Notes: generated by a model from the letters alone, not told the origin. A stretch of 64,000 nucleotides of DNA from Streptomyces griseomycini (GCF_014203535.1 NZ_JACHJI010000018.1:20885-84884), one strand, 5' to 3'. Positions 33,697 to 42,715 are shown, numbered from the stretch's first letter. Made by a program: numbers and translations.

Positions 33697-33835
33697 TGAG
33701 CTCGTGCACGGTAGGCAAGGAGACGCCGAGGAGGGTGGCGGGCTCGGCGTCCACAGCTGCTGTGCCGATGCCAGATCCGCGGTCTGCTGATGAGACAGCG
33801 GGCCGACGACGGCCTGGACGGCATCGCTCTGCACC
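33697..33835 (-). mobile_element. 3' remnant of the IS5-type element found at 4234
   Basis: The stretch begins with GAGCTCGTGCACGGTAGGCA, matching the terminal inverted repeat of the 4234-5283 element. On the minus strand it encodes AVQAVVGPLSHQQTADLASA, the same transposase C-terminus. Everything further upstream of the transposase is gone. It starts immediately after the TerD stop codon. Confidence 0.75.
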
Positions 33836-33869
33836 GACCTGTCGAAGTACCGGGCCTACGACATGCGGG

Positions 33870-34348
33870 CGAAGAAGGTGATCCCGCTGCCGTCCGAGCG
33901 CCGCGCACTCCACCGCCTTGATGGCCTCGCTGTGCGCGCGCATCGGGTCCGGGCCGCGTCCGTAGGCCCTGCCACGCTGCGGCGAGGGGGCGGCGGCCGA
34001 TCCGGCGACGGTCCCGGCCGCCGCATCGGCGATCGTCTGACGGACCGCGCCGCGTACGGCCGGGGTCACCCGCTCCTCCAGCCCGTCCCCGGCCTCATCA
34101 ATCTGACAGGCCGACCCGGCGTCGTCGAGCATCCGGCCGAGAACCTCGATCTCCCACTCGTCCGGAGCCCCGGCGAGGAGAACCTCGTCCACCACGTCCA
34201 GCAGCTGGGTGCCGGGCGCTTGCGTGAGCGGCAACACGTACCTGCGTCTCGTGATAGCGCGGGTCCCTGACTGGAGGGATGCGCAGCCGCAGGCAGATGG
34301 TACGGGCAGCGTCCTTCTGCGCATTGCCCCGGTGGTGGAGTGCATCAT
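33870..34348 (-). pseudogene. Hypothetical protein remnant
   Basis: The minus-strand frame contains LLDVVDEVLLAGAPDEWEIE, VLGRMLDDAGSACQIDEAGD and DPMRAHSEAIKAVECAA, a coherent segment of a protein of unknown function. Beyond it, toward 33870, the frame degrades and merges with the IS5 remnant. The intact protein was presumably longer at its C-terminus. I do not recognise the family with certainty. Confidence 0.4.
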
Positions 34349-34352
34349 TGAC

Positions 34353-35100
34353 TCACCCTTGGAGCGGCGCGAGCAGGTGCTCGGGCACGCCGTCGAACGG
34401 TCCGTCGTGTTCGGGTACGGCGGGGCCGTGCTGGAGCAGGCCGGTCATCGGTGTGACGAGGCCGGGGGCGGTGCGCAGAAGGGGTAGCTGTGGCCTCGTC
34501 TTGAGCAGCCTGTGTGTGGGGCGCCGGCCGTGTCCTCGGTCGCGCTGGCCCAGGTCTGTGCGGAGGCGTGGCCGTCTGGTGGCGAGTCCTCCGAGGGTGT
34601 GTGCTCGGAGGACCCGGCGGGGCTGCTTCCCGACCCCGCTCCGGGCAGGTAGCCACCGCTTACGGCTCGTAACCGGAGGGCGGGCGGGCAAGAAGTGGTG
34701 GTCTTGTGTCGCAGGGGTGCGGGGTGCGGGGTTATAGCTGGTCAGGGCCTGCTCGAGGGTGGGGCGGCAGGCGATGACGGCGTCGATGCCGAGGACCTGC
34801 AGCAGGCGCAGGACCGGCGGCCGGGCGCCGGCGATGCGCAGCCAGCCCTGGGTGCCGTGGGTGGCCCGGTAGAAGGTGAGCAGGACGTTGACGCCGCTGG
34901 AGTCCATGAAGGGCACGCCGCTGAGGTCCACCACGGTCCGCGGCGGCGCCGTCGTGTCGTTGAAGGCCAGCGCCTGGCCGAAGGCTCCCTGGACGTTGTG
35001 GTCGATCTCGCCGTGTACGTGTCACGACACGGATGCCGTCGGCCTCACGGTGCGCGGTGGAGAGCCGCTCCGGCCGGTGTGTGCGTGCTGCGTCGGCCAC
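34353..35100 (-). pseudogene. STAS-domain anti-sigma-factor antagonist, frameshifted
   Basis: The core reads GEIDHNVQGAFGQALAFNDT, then VVDLSGVPFMDSSGVNVLLT with the phosphorylatable serine pair DSSG, and LRLLQVLGIDAVIACRPTLE. Its N-terminus (LSTAHREADGIRVVT) is in another frame: one extra base near 35010 separates them. The frame then continues without a stop into an Arg/Pro-rich tail to 34353, which is unlikely to be native. It is divergent from the ATP-binding protein gene; together they would have been an antagonist and anti-sigma kinase pair. Confidence 0.7.
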
Positions 35101-35294
35101 CGTCTCCTCGATTCCTCACCCCCCTCCAGTGCACTCGGGCCCGCCCCGGGGGGTGGGGCCGTACGTGCACGAGTCTGTCCCTTGAGTGCAGCGAGGGGGT
35201 ACTGCAGTGGCCGTGCCGAACCCCAGGGCCTTGTGGCGTGCACAGCCACGGCGCGGGATACCCGCACCAGGGCGATGGGTGGAGGAGAGCGGCG

Positions 35295-35780
35295 ATGCCG
35301 GTGGGATCCCAAACGGACGGGGGCGGCTGCAGGCCGCCGCATGAACATGTGATGCGCGTCGGCTATCCGCTGGACGCGGACGACGGCTGCATCGCCGACG
35401 CCCGTCACCATGCCGCCACCTTCCTCGAGAAGGCCCGCGCCGACCACAGGCTGCCCGTGTCCGTCCGCGCACAGGGCCTTACCCAGCTGATGGCCAGCGA
35501 ACTGGTTACCAACGCCCGCAAGTACGCCCCCGACCCGGTGCGGATGGAACTGCGCGTCACCGCCGACAGCGTGGAGGTGAGCGTGCGGGACAGCGATCCC
35601 ACGCTTCCCCAGGCCGTGCCGGTCGACCCGGGCAGGATCGGCCGGCACGGCCTGGAGATCGTCATGGCCGTCGCCCAGGATTTCGAAGTCCGGTGCGAGC
35701 CGGCCGACAAGCGCATCACCGCCCGCATCGCCCTGATCGACGACCCCGGCGGCGCCGTCACCGGGCGACGGCTGCTGTAG
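35295..35780 (+). CDS. ATP-binding protein, HATPase/anti-sigma (SpoIIAB/RsbW-like) type
   Basis: A 161-residue protein with ATG after GGAGGAGAG. The GHKL ATPase motifs are present: the N-box LTQLMASELVTNARKYAPDP, the G1-type SVEVSVRDSDPTLPQ, and GRHGLEIVMAVAQDFEVRCE. Such proteins bind or phosphorylate STAS antagonists and sequester sigma factors. Here its divergent STAS partner is broken. The 3' end overlaps the convergent ANTAR gene by 23 bp. A decayed copy of its last 35 codons lies at 41114-41231. Confidence 0.85.
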   Translation: MPVGSQTDGGGCRPPHEHVMRVGYPLDADDGCIADARHHAATFLEKARADHRLPVSVRAQGLTQLMASELVTNARKYAPDPVRMELRVTADSVEVSVRDSDPTLPQAVPVDPGRIGRHGLEIVMAVAQDFEVRCEPADKRITARIALIDDPGGAVTGRRLL

Positions 35781-36162
35781 AAACGACCGACCGAGCACCC
35801 GCCCTGATGTCAGTCGGAGTGCGGGTCGGCGGTGTGGCGGGCAGGGCCGCGTGCAGTTCCCTCAGCAGGAGGCCGGGCAGTGCCGCGCCCCGGGCGTGCT
35901 TGAGGATCTGCTCGGCGACGACAGGGAGTTTGATGTTGGTGTGCTGGGAGATCTCCCGCAGCGCCGTGAACCCCCGGTACGGCTCTATCCGGCCCCGAAC
36001 GGTCAAAACGCCGATGGCCTGGTCGACCACGGCGTGCGAGGCGAGGGCCTGCCTGAGCTGTCTTTTCTCCGCGCGCAGCCGCTCCGTCTCGGCCGCCGGC
36101 TCGGCGACCGGCGCCGGATGCGGGTGCGGGTGGGGATGCGTGGAGGAGGCCATGGCGATCAC
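35758..36162 (-). CDS. ANTAR-domain RNA-binding protein
   Basis: A 134-residue protein. A His/Pro-rich N-terminus (STHPHPHPHPAPVAEPAAE) leads into a coiled segment (ERLRAEKRQLRQALASHAVV) and the ANTAR core VVDQAIGVLTVRGRIEP with LREISQHTNIKLPVVAEQIL. ANTAR domains bind tandem RNA hairpins to prevent termination; no receiver or GAF domain is attached. GTG 36162 or ATG 36153 could start it. A close paralogue is at 41260-41613. Convergent overlap with the ATP-binding gene suggests the two were inherited as a unit. Confidence 0.83.
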   Translation of the reverse strand: MIAMASSTHPHPHPHPAPVAEPAAETERLRAEKRQLRQALASHAVVDQAIGVLTVRGRIEPYRGFTALREISQHTNIKLPVVAEQILKHARGAALPGLLLRELHAALPATPPTRTPTDIRAGARSVVSTAAVAR

Positions 36163-36551
36163 CCGGGGAAAGGCGGCGGACAGAGGCCCCCCGGCACGAC
36201 TGCCCCGGCATGCACGGCTCGGTTAGGAGCACACCCGCAGCCACAGCGCACAGGGCGAGGCTGAGCGCAGTGTGCTGGAACGGGTGTGGGCCCGGCCGGC
36301 GGCGGAAGCTTCTGGAGTGACCAGAGCGCGGTGCCCGGCGCGAAGATCGCACCGGCCGCCAATCGATCGGCGTGCTCGCAGACCTACGCGGACGCTCGCC
36401 CGGTGGACCGCTGTCAGTGGAGGCGCGAGAGGCGGTCCGCAGACGGCTGCCGACGTTTGTTTCTCGGCGTTTGCGGCCAAAATGGGTTGATGTCCGTCTC
36501 AGCGGACACCTGCCGGGCGGTTGATGCCTTTGAGTGGGGAGGGCTGTAGGC
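36163..36551. promoter_or_regulatory. Upstream region of cydAB
   Basis: No gene is supported in these 389 bp. It presumably carries the cydA promoter. I looked for a Rex-type palindrome (TGTGAACG-type half-sites) and did not find one. GGGGAGGG at 36536-36543 serves as the cydA ribosome-binding site. Confidence 0.45.
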
Positions 36552-37901
36552 GTGTTCGAGCTCATGGTGGCGGACGGCGTGGGAAATCTGCCCTACGCGC
36601 GCCACCAGATGGCCCTGACCTTGGGCTGGCACATCATCTTCGCCTGTTTCGGCATCGCGTTCCCCGCGATCGTGGTGTTCACCGAGTGGCTGGGCCACAG
36701 GCGGGGCGACGCGGCACTGACGGGACTTGCGCACACCTGGGCCAAGGCGATGGGCGTGCTGTTCGCGGCGGGCGCGGTGTCGGGAACGCTGTTGTCGTTC
36801 GAGATGGGCATCCTGTGGCCGGGCCTGATGGACCGCTTCGGCGAAGTCTTCGGCTTTCCGTTCGTGCTGGAGGGCTTCGCCTTCTTCGTTGAGGCGATCT
36901 TCGTCGGGGTGTACTTGTTCGGGTGGAACCGCCTGTCGCCGCGGGCGCACATGCTCAGCGCACTGCCGATGGTCGTCGCAGGCATCGCGGGCGCGTTCTT
37001 CGTGGTCTCGGCGAACGCCTGGATGAACAACCCGAGGGGATTCCGACTGAACGCCGACGGGGACGTGATCGACGCCAGGCCCTGGGCAGCGATGTTCGGA
37101 CCCTCCACATGGCCGCAGTTCACCCACATGTGGCTGGCCGCGTTCATGGTCACCGGCTTCCTGATCGCCTCGGTGTACGCCGTCGGAATGCTCCGCGGCC
37201 GGCGCGACCGCCACCACCGGATGGGGCTCCTCATCCCGCTCACCGTCGCCGCGATCATCACGCCCGTCCAGATCGGTGTGGGGGACTGGATCGCCAACAC
37301 CGTCGCCGACAATCAGCCCGCCAAGCTGGCCGCGATGGAGGGCCAGTACAAGACCACTGCGGGGGCCGACCTGTCGCTCGGCGGAGTCTACGTCGACGAA
37401 GAACTGCGCTACGCCCTGGAGATCCCCAACGGACTGTCGCTGCTGATCCACCACGATCCCGACGGCGTGGTGCCCGGCCTGGAGGAGGTGCCATCGGACC
37501 AGAGGCCCCCGGTCAATGTCGTCCACATCGCGTACAACGCCATGGTCGCCATCGGCACCGCGCTGCTGGGGCTGGCCGTCTGGTTCGGCCTGGTGTGGTG
37601 GCGGCGACGACGGCTCCCCCATACGGCCTGGTTCCTGCGTGCCGTGGGCGTCTCCGGGACTGCAGCCGTCGTGGCCATGGAAGCCGGGTGGGTCACCACC
37701 GAGGTCGGCAGGCAACCGTGGATCGTCTACGGCCTCATGCGCACCGAGGAGGCTGTCAGCCCGGCAGGCGGCCTGGCCTGGGGCCTGGCGGCGGTGATCG
37801 CCGTGTACAGCCTGCTGACCTTCTTCACAGTGGTCGTCCTGCGCAGGCTGGCACGCGGCCGTGACACCTTCGCGCCGCAGGAAGAAGGAGCCAGGCGATG
37901 A
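36552..37901 (+). CDS. cydA: Cytochrome bd-type ubiquinol/menaquinol oxidase subunit I
   Basis: A 449-residue multi-spanning membrane protein starting at GTG 36552 with GGGGAGGG upstream. Segments RHQMALTLGWHIIFACFGIA (including a heme-ligand His27), GTLLSFEMGILWPGLMDRFG and EGFAFFVEAIFVGVYLFGWN are diagnostic, as is GWVTTEVGRQPWIVYGLMRT near the C-terminus. The periplasmic Q-loop is short, placing it with the short-loop or CIO-like group. It reduces oxygen using quinol and is usually induced by low oxygen or inhibition of the main oxidase. It overlaps cydB by four bases. Confidence 0.93.
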   Translation: MFELMVADGVGNLPYARHQMALTLGWHIIFACFGIAFPAIVVFTEWLGHRRGDAALTGLAHTWAKAMGVLFAAGAVSGTLLSFEMGILWPGLMDRFGEVFGFPFVLEGFAFFVEAIFVGVYLFGWNRLSPRAHMLSALPMVVAGIAGAFFVVSANAWMNNPRGFRLNADGDVIDARPWAAMFGPSTWPQFTHMWLAAFMVTGFLIASVYAVGMLRGRRDRHHRMGLLIPLTVAAIITPVQIGVGDWIANTVADNQPAKLAAMEGQYKTTAGADLSLGGVYVDEELRYALEIPNGLSLLIHHDPDGVVPGLEEVPSDQRPPVNVVHIAYNAMVAIGTALLGLAVWFGLVWWRRRRLPHTAWFLRAVGVSGTAAVVAMEAGWVTTEVGRQPWIVYGLMRTEEAVSPAGGLAWGLAAVIAVYSLLTFFTVVVLRRLARGRDTFAPQEEGARR

Positions 37902-38941
37902 CGCTCGCGTACGCAGTGCTGGGCGTGGCCTTCGTCGGCCTGATCGCCTACGCCCTGTTCGGCGGTGCCGACTTCGGCGGAGGCATCTGGGACCTGCTGG
38001 CCGGTGGCACCGAACGCGGCCGTGCCGTGCGCGAGCGGGTCGAGAACTCGATCGGACCGGTGTGGGAGGCCAACCACGTCTGGCTGATCTTCGTACTGGT
38101 GATCCTGTGGACGGGCTTCTCCGAGGGCTTCGCGGCCGCCGTCACCACCCTCTACATCCCGCTCACCCTCGCCGCTTTCGGGATCATCGCCCGCGGCACG
38201 GCCTTCGCCTACCGCAAGAGCGTCGGATCCCTGCAGATGCGCCGCTTCTTCGGGGCGGCGTTCGCGCTCTCCTCCCTGCTGACCCCCTTCTTCTTCGGGG
38301 CGGTCGTCGGCGGAGTGGCCTCCGGCCGGGTACCGCCCCGCATCGCCGGCGGTGACGTGGTGACCAGCTGGGCCAACCCGACCTCAATGCTGGGCGGCAC
38401 CCTCGCCGTACTGGTCTGCGCCTACCTGGCCGCGGTGTTCCTGTGCGGCGACGCCCGGCGCGATGGCGAGCACGAGCTGGCCGAGGCGTTCCGCCGCCGC
38501 GCCCTGGTGACCGCCGTGGTCACGGGCGTGCTGGGTCTGGCCGGCATCGCGGTGCTGCGGGCGGACGCCCCCATGCTGTTCGACGGGCTGACCGGCCGCG
38601 GCCTGCCGGCGGTGCTGCTGTCGGTCGTCGCCGGGCTGGCCGCGCTGGGGCTGCTGCTGACCCGCCGCTACATCGCCGCGCGCCTGACCTCCGCGCTCGC
38701 CGTCACAGCGATCCTGGTGGGCTGGGCAGCGGGCCAGTACCCGTACCTCCTCCTGCCGTCGCTGACCGTCGAACAGGCGGCCACCGGCCACTCCACCCTG
38801 CTGGCCCTGCTGGTCGCCCTGTGCGTGGGGACAGTCGTGCTCATCCCGGCCCTGGTCTTCCTCTACACGCTGTTCCAGCGCCCCCCTCACGGCCTCGAAC
38901 ACCCAAACCGGTCCAGCCCCCGGACCGCAGAACGACAGTGA
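37898..38941 (+). CDS. cydB: Cytochrome bd-type quinol oxidase subunit II
   Basis: A 347-residue membrane protein whose ATG overlaps the cydA TGA (ATGA), so translation is coupled. The N-terminus LIAYALFGGADFGGGIWDLL and ENSIGPVWEANHVWLIFVLV are strongly conserved in CydB, as is LTPFFFGAVVGGVASGRVP. It pairs with CydA to form the oxidase core. The ABC exporter genes cydCD, often next in Streptomyces, do not follow; instead decayed DNA begins, suggesting that this cydAB pair is an accessory copy. Confidence 0.93.
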   Translation: MTLAYAVLGVAFVGLIAYALFGGADFGGGIWDLLAGGTERGRAVRERVENSIGPVWEANHVWLIFVLVILWTGFSEGFAAAVTTLYIPLTLAAFGIIARGTAFAYRKSVGSLQMRRFFGAAFALSSLLTPFFFGAVVGGVASGRVPPRIAGGDVVTSWANPTSMLGGTLAVLVCAYLAAVFLCGDARRDGEHELAEAFRRRALVTAVVTGVLGLAGIAVLRADAPMLFDGLTGRGLPAVLLSVVAGLAALGLLLTRRYIAARLTSALAVTAILVGWAAGQYPYLLLPSLTVEQAATGHSTLLALLVALCVGTVVLIPALVFLYTLFQRPPHGLEHPNRSSPRTAERQ

Positions 38942-39249
38942 CGCTCACGTCGCCTTCTGGTACAGCGCAGGATCGCTTCGACAGCTGTGACTGCACCAGG
39001 GAAACGCCCAGCCTCGGGGCACGGGCAGGCGGCCCGGGAGGCGCCGAGCTTCCCGGAGATAGCCGAGGGCCCTTTCGCATGACTGCGCCGAGAGGCATGC
39101 CGCTGGGCCCGGGGCGGTGGGCACCCGGCCGCGAATAGCGGAGGTGGGACACGGCAATAGTGCACAAGCCGGGAACGGCCCGGTCCAAGAGGAATCCTGC
39201 CGATCAGTCTGTGATGCGGGGGTAAAGGCAGCAGATCATCGAGCTGCTA
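38942..39249. other. Intergenic stretch with no supported gene
   Basis: Only overlapping low-complexity frames on both strands; I see neither domain nor strong hairpin here. Confidence 0.4.
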
Positions 39250-39576
39250 ATGCTTCTCAGCGCAGTGATGCTGTTCGTTGCCCCGTGGATCGTGGGCTAC
39301 CCGAACACTGCCGAGGACGCACACCCCAACGAACTGGGCGTCGGGATGATCGTGTGCTTCACCGCCCTTGCCCGGTTCGTGCGCTATCCCGGCAAGTGGC
39401 CGGATCTGTCGGATCAAACGGGGCCGGTGCAGTCCCGGCACCGGACGGGTTTTCGCTCGACCCGCCATCCACACGTCCAGCCCGCCCCCGCCCGGCCAGG
39501 TCACGCAGAACCACTGGCGCGAAGCTGTGCGGAGGCGCAGATGCCGACCCTGCGGCGCTCCGGCCCGTCGGGGTGA
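39250..39576 (+). pseudogene. SPW-repeat membrane protein fragment
   Basis: The frame starts MLLSAVMLFVAPWIVGYPNT and continues with NELGVGMIVCFTALARFVRY, two hydrophobic segments around the APW motif of the SPW family of small bacterial membrane proteins. After about residue 55 the sequence becomes Arg/Pro-rich and has no membrane character, so the C-terminal half is lost or frameshifted. Function of the family is unknown. Confidence 0.5.
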
Positions 39577-39622
39577 GCGGTGGGGTTTCAGGTCCCGTCG
39601 CACAGCCGGTGCCGGCTTCGTT

Positions 39623-39910
39623 TTAGGTGCCGCCGTCTGAGAGGAGGACCGGGGCGAGGAGGGCTTGGAGGGTTTTCCACAGGCCGGCTGGGGCGGCCAG
39701 GACGTCGCCGCTTCGGGGCCAGTTGCCGGGGACGGGGCCGGTCAGGTCACCGGCTGTTCCGCCGGCCTGCTGGACCGGAAGGATTCCCGCGGCGCAGATC
39801 GCGCACCTGGGGCAGGAGAGCGCTGATGGTGGGCCCGGCCATGAGGCGGCGGTGCGGGCGCCGGCCCGAGCGGCGTCGCGAGCGAGGTTCAGCAGGTCAC
39901 CGAGGTCCAC
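39623..39910 (-). CDS. Possible small hypothetical protein
   Basis: GTG at 39910 overlaps the stop of the frame at 39897 (GGTGGACC context), which is the best evidence that the pair is real. The 95-residue product begins with an amphipathic helix DLGDLLNLARDAARAGARTA, then a CPRCAICAAG cluster and a hydrophobic C-terminus (LWKTLQALLAPVLLSDGGT). Not recognised. Confidence 0.35.
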   Translation of the reverse strand: MDLGDLLNLARDAARAGARTAASWPGPPSALSCPRCAICAAGILPVQQAGGTAGDLTGPVPGNWPRSGDVLAAPAGLWKTLQALLAPVLLSDGGT

Positions 39911-40058
39911 CGGTGTCCTTTCGGATGGTGTCCCAGGTGGCTCGCCCGAGCACCGCGCGGGCGAGCGGGACGAAGGGGGCCGCTGCCAGGGAGCGCAGAC
40001 GCCTGGGCAGCACGCCGATCGCGTCGGATCGGCTACTGAAGGTGAGACAGGCGGCCAT
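39897..40058 (-). CDS. Possible small hypothetical protein
   Basis: The last 53 residues of a minus-strand frame read coherently: MAACLTFSSRSDAIGVLPRR, LRSLAAAPFVPLARAVLGRA and TWDTIRKDTGG. The frame stays open upstream to 40577 but that part is low complexity, so a start near 40058 is my best guess. The overlap with the next start suggests coupling. Function unknown. Confidence 0.3.
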   Translation of the reverse strand: MAACLTFSSRSDAIGVLPRRLRSLAAAPFVPLARAVLGRATWDTIRKDTGGPR

Positions 40059-40346
40059 CACGGACAGCCAGGGCAGCAGGGAGGCGTGGCCGCCGCAAGT
40101 GACGTACCGGGTCCCTCGAGCCAGGGGACGCAGGGTGCCCGTCGGGCGCGCACTTCCTCCGGCGCGGTGGAGGAAAGGGGGTGGGGGAACAATCTGCGGG
40201 CGGGTGTGGTTGGAGAGGGCGTGGTCGTGGAGGGGACAGTGTCCCCGGGCCTCACCTATTGCCTGCAGGGACGATCGTTCGGCTGAAGCCCTGCAGAGCC
40301 TTTCGCCGCGTAGGCGACCGCCCTTCGCGACCACACCATGCTGAAC

Positions 40347-40380
40347 AGCCCCGCCCCGGCCACCTGGCCGGGGCGGGGCT
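40347..40380. terminator. Perfect 15-bp GC hairpin
   Basis: AGCCCCGCCCCGGCC (40347-40361) pairs with GGCCGGGGCGGGGCT (40366-40380), loop ACCT. No T-run follows on either side. It is strong enough to terminate or block transcripts from either strand in this gene-poor interval. Confidence 0.65.
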
Positions 40381-40781
40381 GCTTGCTGCGTCAGAACGTC
40401 CTGACCCCGCCCGCCACGCGCCCCGCCAAGCACAAACCCGCACCTTGGGCCGGCGGGCGTGACCGGTGAAGGTGGCGCCCTGGACACGCCGGCCGCACAC
40501 TCGGTCAGCGACGATGCCCAGCAGGCGGCCGCCGCAGCGGGGAACGCGCTCAGCCCCGGAGAGCAGCTCGCGGACACGCTGACGAGGAAGGCCGAGTGTC
40601 AACCTGCGGCTGTGGCTCTCTGGTGCGGTCCGGTTCCGCCGTGTAGCGTCGCTGGCGGATGTCGTGGTTCGCCGTACCCGCCCGCGCCCTTTCGCGTGGG
40701 CGTTCTTGCTGTGCCGGACCGGGGCGATCACCTCCCGGGGCCGCGCGGTGCGGTTCCGGACAGCGACCGAGAGGTACCAGC

Positions 40782-40985
40782 ATGGCCAGCGGAACCGTCA
40801 AGTGGTTCAACTCCGAAAAGGGCTTCGGCTTCATCGCCCAGGACGGCGGCGGACCGGACGTCTTCGCCCACTACTCCAACATCTCCGGCAACGGCTACCG
40901 CGAGCTGATCGAGGGCGAGCCGGTCACCTTCGATGTCACCCAGGGCCAAAAGGGCCCCCAGGCGGAGAACATCGTCCGCGGCTGA
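40782..40985 (+). CDS. CspA-family cold-shock protein, second copy
   Basis: A 67-residue cold-shock domain starting MASGTVKWFNSEKGFGFIAQ with RNP1 (KGFGFI) and RNP2 (VFAHYS). It differs from the copy at 1847 at about a quarter of positions, so it is an older paralogue. The start is fixed by family N-terminus; GAGAGGTACC upstream is an acceptable ribosome-binding site. A long GC-rich leader of about 130 bases precedes it. It lies next to the decayed ATPase/ANTAR duplicate, whose other copy has no csp gene. Confidence 0.92.
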   Translation: MASGTVKWFNSEKGFGFIAQDGGGPDVFAHYSNISGNGYRELIEGEPVTFDVTQGQKGPQAENIVRG

Positions 40986-41113
40986 CCACCCCGCGGGCCG
41001 GCATCGTTTCCGGCCCGCGGCCACCGCCTCCGTCGGCTTTGGGCGGTGCGCACACGGCCGGCCCCACCGAGCACAGCGCCGCGCGAGGCGAGGGCCGGCC
41101 CACCCCGCCCGGA

Positions 41114-41231
41114 ATGGCCGTCGCTCAGGGCTTCGAAGTCCAGCGCGAGCCGGTCGGCAAGCGCATCACCGCCCGCATCGCCCCTGATCGACGACCCCGG
41201 CGGCGCCCTCATCGGGCGACAGCCGCTGTAG
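41114..41231 (+). pseudogene. Decayed 3' end of an ATP-binding anti-sigma-type gene
   Basis: MAVAQGFEVQREPVGKRITA corresponds to MAVAQDFEVRCEPADKRITA of the gene at 35295. An extra C near 41180 shifts the frame; IDDPGGALIGRQPL and a stop are found in the shifted frame. Everything upstream of this segment is missing. Confidence 0.7.
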
Positions 41232-41259
41232 AGACAGCCATCGGGAACCCGCCCCGGCC

Positions 41260-41613
41260 TCAGCCGGGATACGGGCCGGTGCCTTGACGGGCCAGGGCCG
41301 CGCGCAGTTCCCCCAGCAGGAGGTCGGGCAGTGCCGCGCCCCGGGCGTGCTTGAGGATCTGCTCGGCGACGACAGAGAGTTTGATGTTGGTGTGCTGGGA
41401 GATCTCCCGCAGCATCGTGAACCCCTGACCTGGTTCTACCCGGCCCAGAACGGTCAGCGCGCCGATGGCCTGGTCGACCACGGCGTGCGAGGTGAGGGCC
41501 TGCCTGAGCTGTCTGTTCTCCGCGCGCAGCCGGTCCAGCTCGGCCGCCGGCTCGGCGACCGGTGCCGGCGCCGGGTGCGGGTGGGGATGCGTGGAGGAGG
41601 CCATGGTGATCAC
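41260..41613 (-). CDS. ANTAR-domain RNA-binding protein, second copy
   Basis: A 117-residue paralogue of the protein at 35758: His/Pro-rich start STHPHPHPAPAPVAEPAAEL, coiled segment DRLRAENRQLRQALTSHAVV, then ANTAR core DQAIGALTVLGRVEPGQGFT and SQHTNIKLSVVAEQILKHAR. The C-terminus is shorter than in copy one. The frame is intact even though the neighbouring ATPase copy is decayed, hinting at separate selection or recent decay. It may compete for the same RNA targets as the first copy. Confidence 0.8.
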   Translation of the reverse strand: MITMASSTHPHPHPAPAPVAEPAAELDRLRAENRQLRQALTSHAVVDQAIGALTVLGRVEPGQGFTMLREISQHTNIKLSVVAEQILKHARGAALPDLLLGELRAALARQGTGPYPG

Positions 41614-42125
41614 CCGGGAAAGGCGGCGGACAGAGGCACCCTGGCACGACTGCCCCGGCTACTTGCCAGTATCCGTCCGATTCCTGCCCGTCACCACGTG
41701 ACATCCTCCGGGAGAAGTTCCCGAAGATGTCGCGGGGGCTCGCTTCCCAACCCCACTGGTCCGGGTCACCACGGCGGGCGCGGCATGCCGGTACCGCCCG
41801 CACCTGAGACTGCCTCCCGTGGTTCGCGGCGCGCCGCCGCCCGCCAGATTCGCGAGATCGCGGACTGGGACATGCCGGTGGCGGCCGCCATTGTCGGCGT
41901 GCATCTGGAAGTGCTCAACGGGTTATGAATGAACGTGCCTGCCTCCGGTAATGCCGTCACCGAGGTCCGCACACCGTGATCGTTGCTGAGGAAACGTTCA
42001 CCGAACGGGTACTGTCGGCGGCTTGGCATAGGGTCCCGACAAGAATTTCCTCGCCCTTCGGGGCTCTCGTGCCGCAGCTTGCTCGACTCGTGACCACGAT
42101 CGCCGCCCCTCTGCTTTCTCGAGAG
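41614..42125. other. Decayed stretch without a defined gene
   Basis: One plus-strand frame ends RQIREIADWDMPVAAAIVGV and a stop at about 41928; another runs VIVAEETFTERVLSAAWHRV from about 41973. Both look like gene fragments, but neither has enough context for a family call. Confidence 0.35.
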
Positions 42126-42689
42126 CCGACGACGCCCCGTACCTGGAGTGGTGGCCCGCAACGCGGCTGCTCGTGCAGCGCGGGGACACGGAGCTGATCG
42201 TGCAGGAGCTCGAGCCGCCGGCCGTGACCTCGTCCGTCCGTTTCCCGGCATCCTGGCCACGCCGGTTGGGCCGGTGCGCGGTCTCGCCTGCCGGTGATCT
42301 GGCCGTCTTCGCGCGCCGAGTACGGCGGCGACCATGACCATCGGTATGTGAGCAGCGGCTCGGCCGCCTTCTCCGCGGACGGGGCCTTCGTGTGGGCCCG
42401 CCTCCACGGTCCCCTGGCGCACGGGGAGCCTGATCGCGGCCGCGGCGCGGAGGAGTGGCTGGTCAGCCATGACGCGGACGGCACGGTACTTGCACGTGCC
42501 CGGACGGGGACGGCGGCTGCGGGTTCCGTCCATGTCGCGCACCCGGACCCCGGCCAGATGGGGCTGACCATCGGCGAGGGCCAAGAAGGCTCCCCGCTGC
42601 GCTGGGGACGCTGGGACGGCCAGGCTCTTGCCGTCGAGCGTTTCAACGACGAGGACCGTGTTCTGCTGGCGGGTCAGTCCCCTGGGTGA
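42126..42689 (+). pseudogene. Frameshifted conserved hypothetical protein
   Basis: The upstream half (PYLEWWPATRLLVQRGDTEL and RLGRCAVSPAGDLAVFARR) and the downstream half (YGGDHDHRYVSSGSAAFSAD, GSVHVAHPDPGQMGLTIGEG, LRWGRWDGQALAVERF) are in different frames, joined near 42318 by one missing or extra base. The pattern of short beta-strand blocks resembles a beta-propeller-like Streptomyces hypothetical, but I cannot name it. The 5' end is also unclear. It ends just before the IS701 remnant. Confidence 0.5.
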
Positions 42690-42715
42690 TCGCCTGCTCA
42701 CCGTGACACACGCCT

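Noticed and set aside
36163..36551. Rex operator upstream of cydA
   Set aside because: No sequence close to the known inverted half-sites was found by eye.
40459..40908. 149-codon frame overlapping the second cold-shock gene
   Set aside because: It reads through the cold-shock gene in the wrong frame; the in-frame 67-residue product has both RNP motifs.
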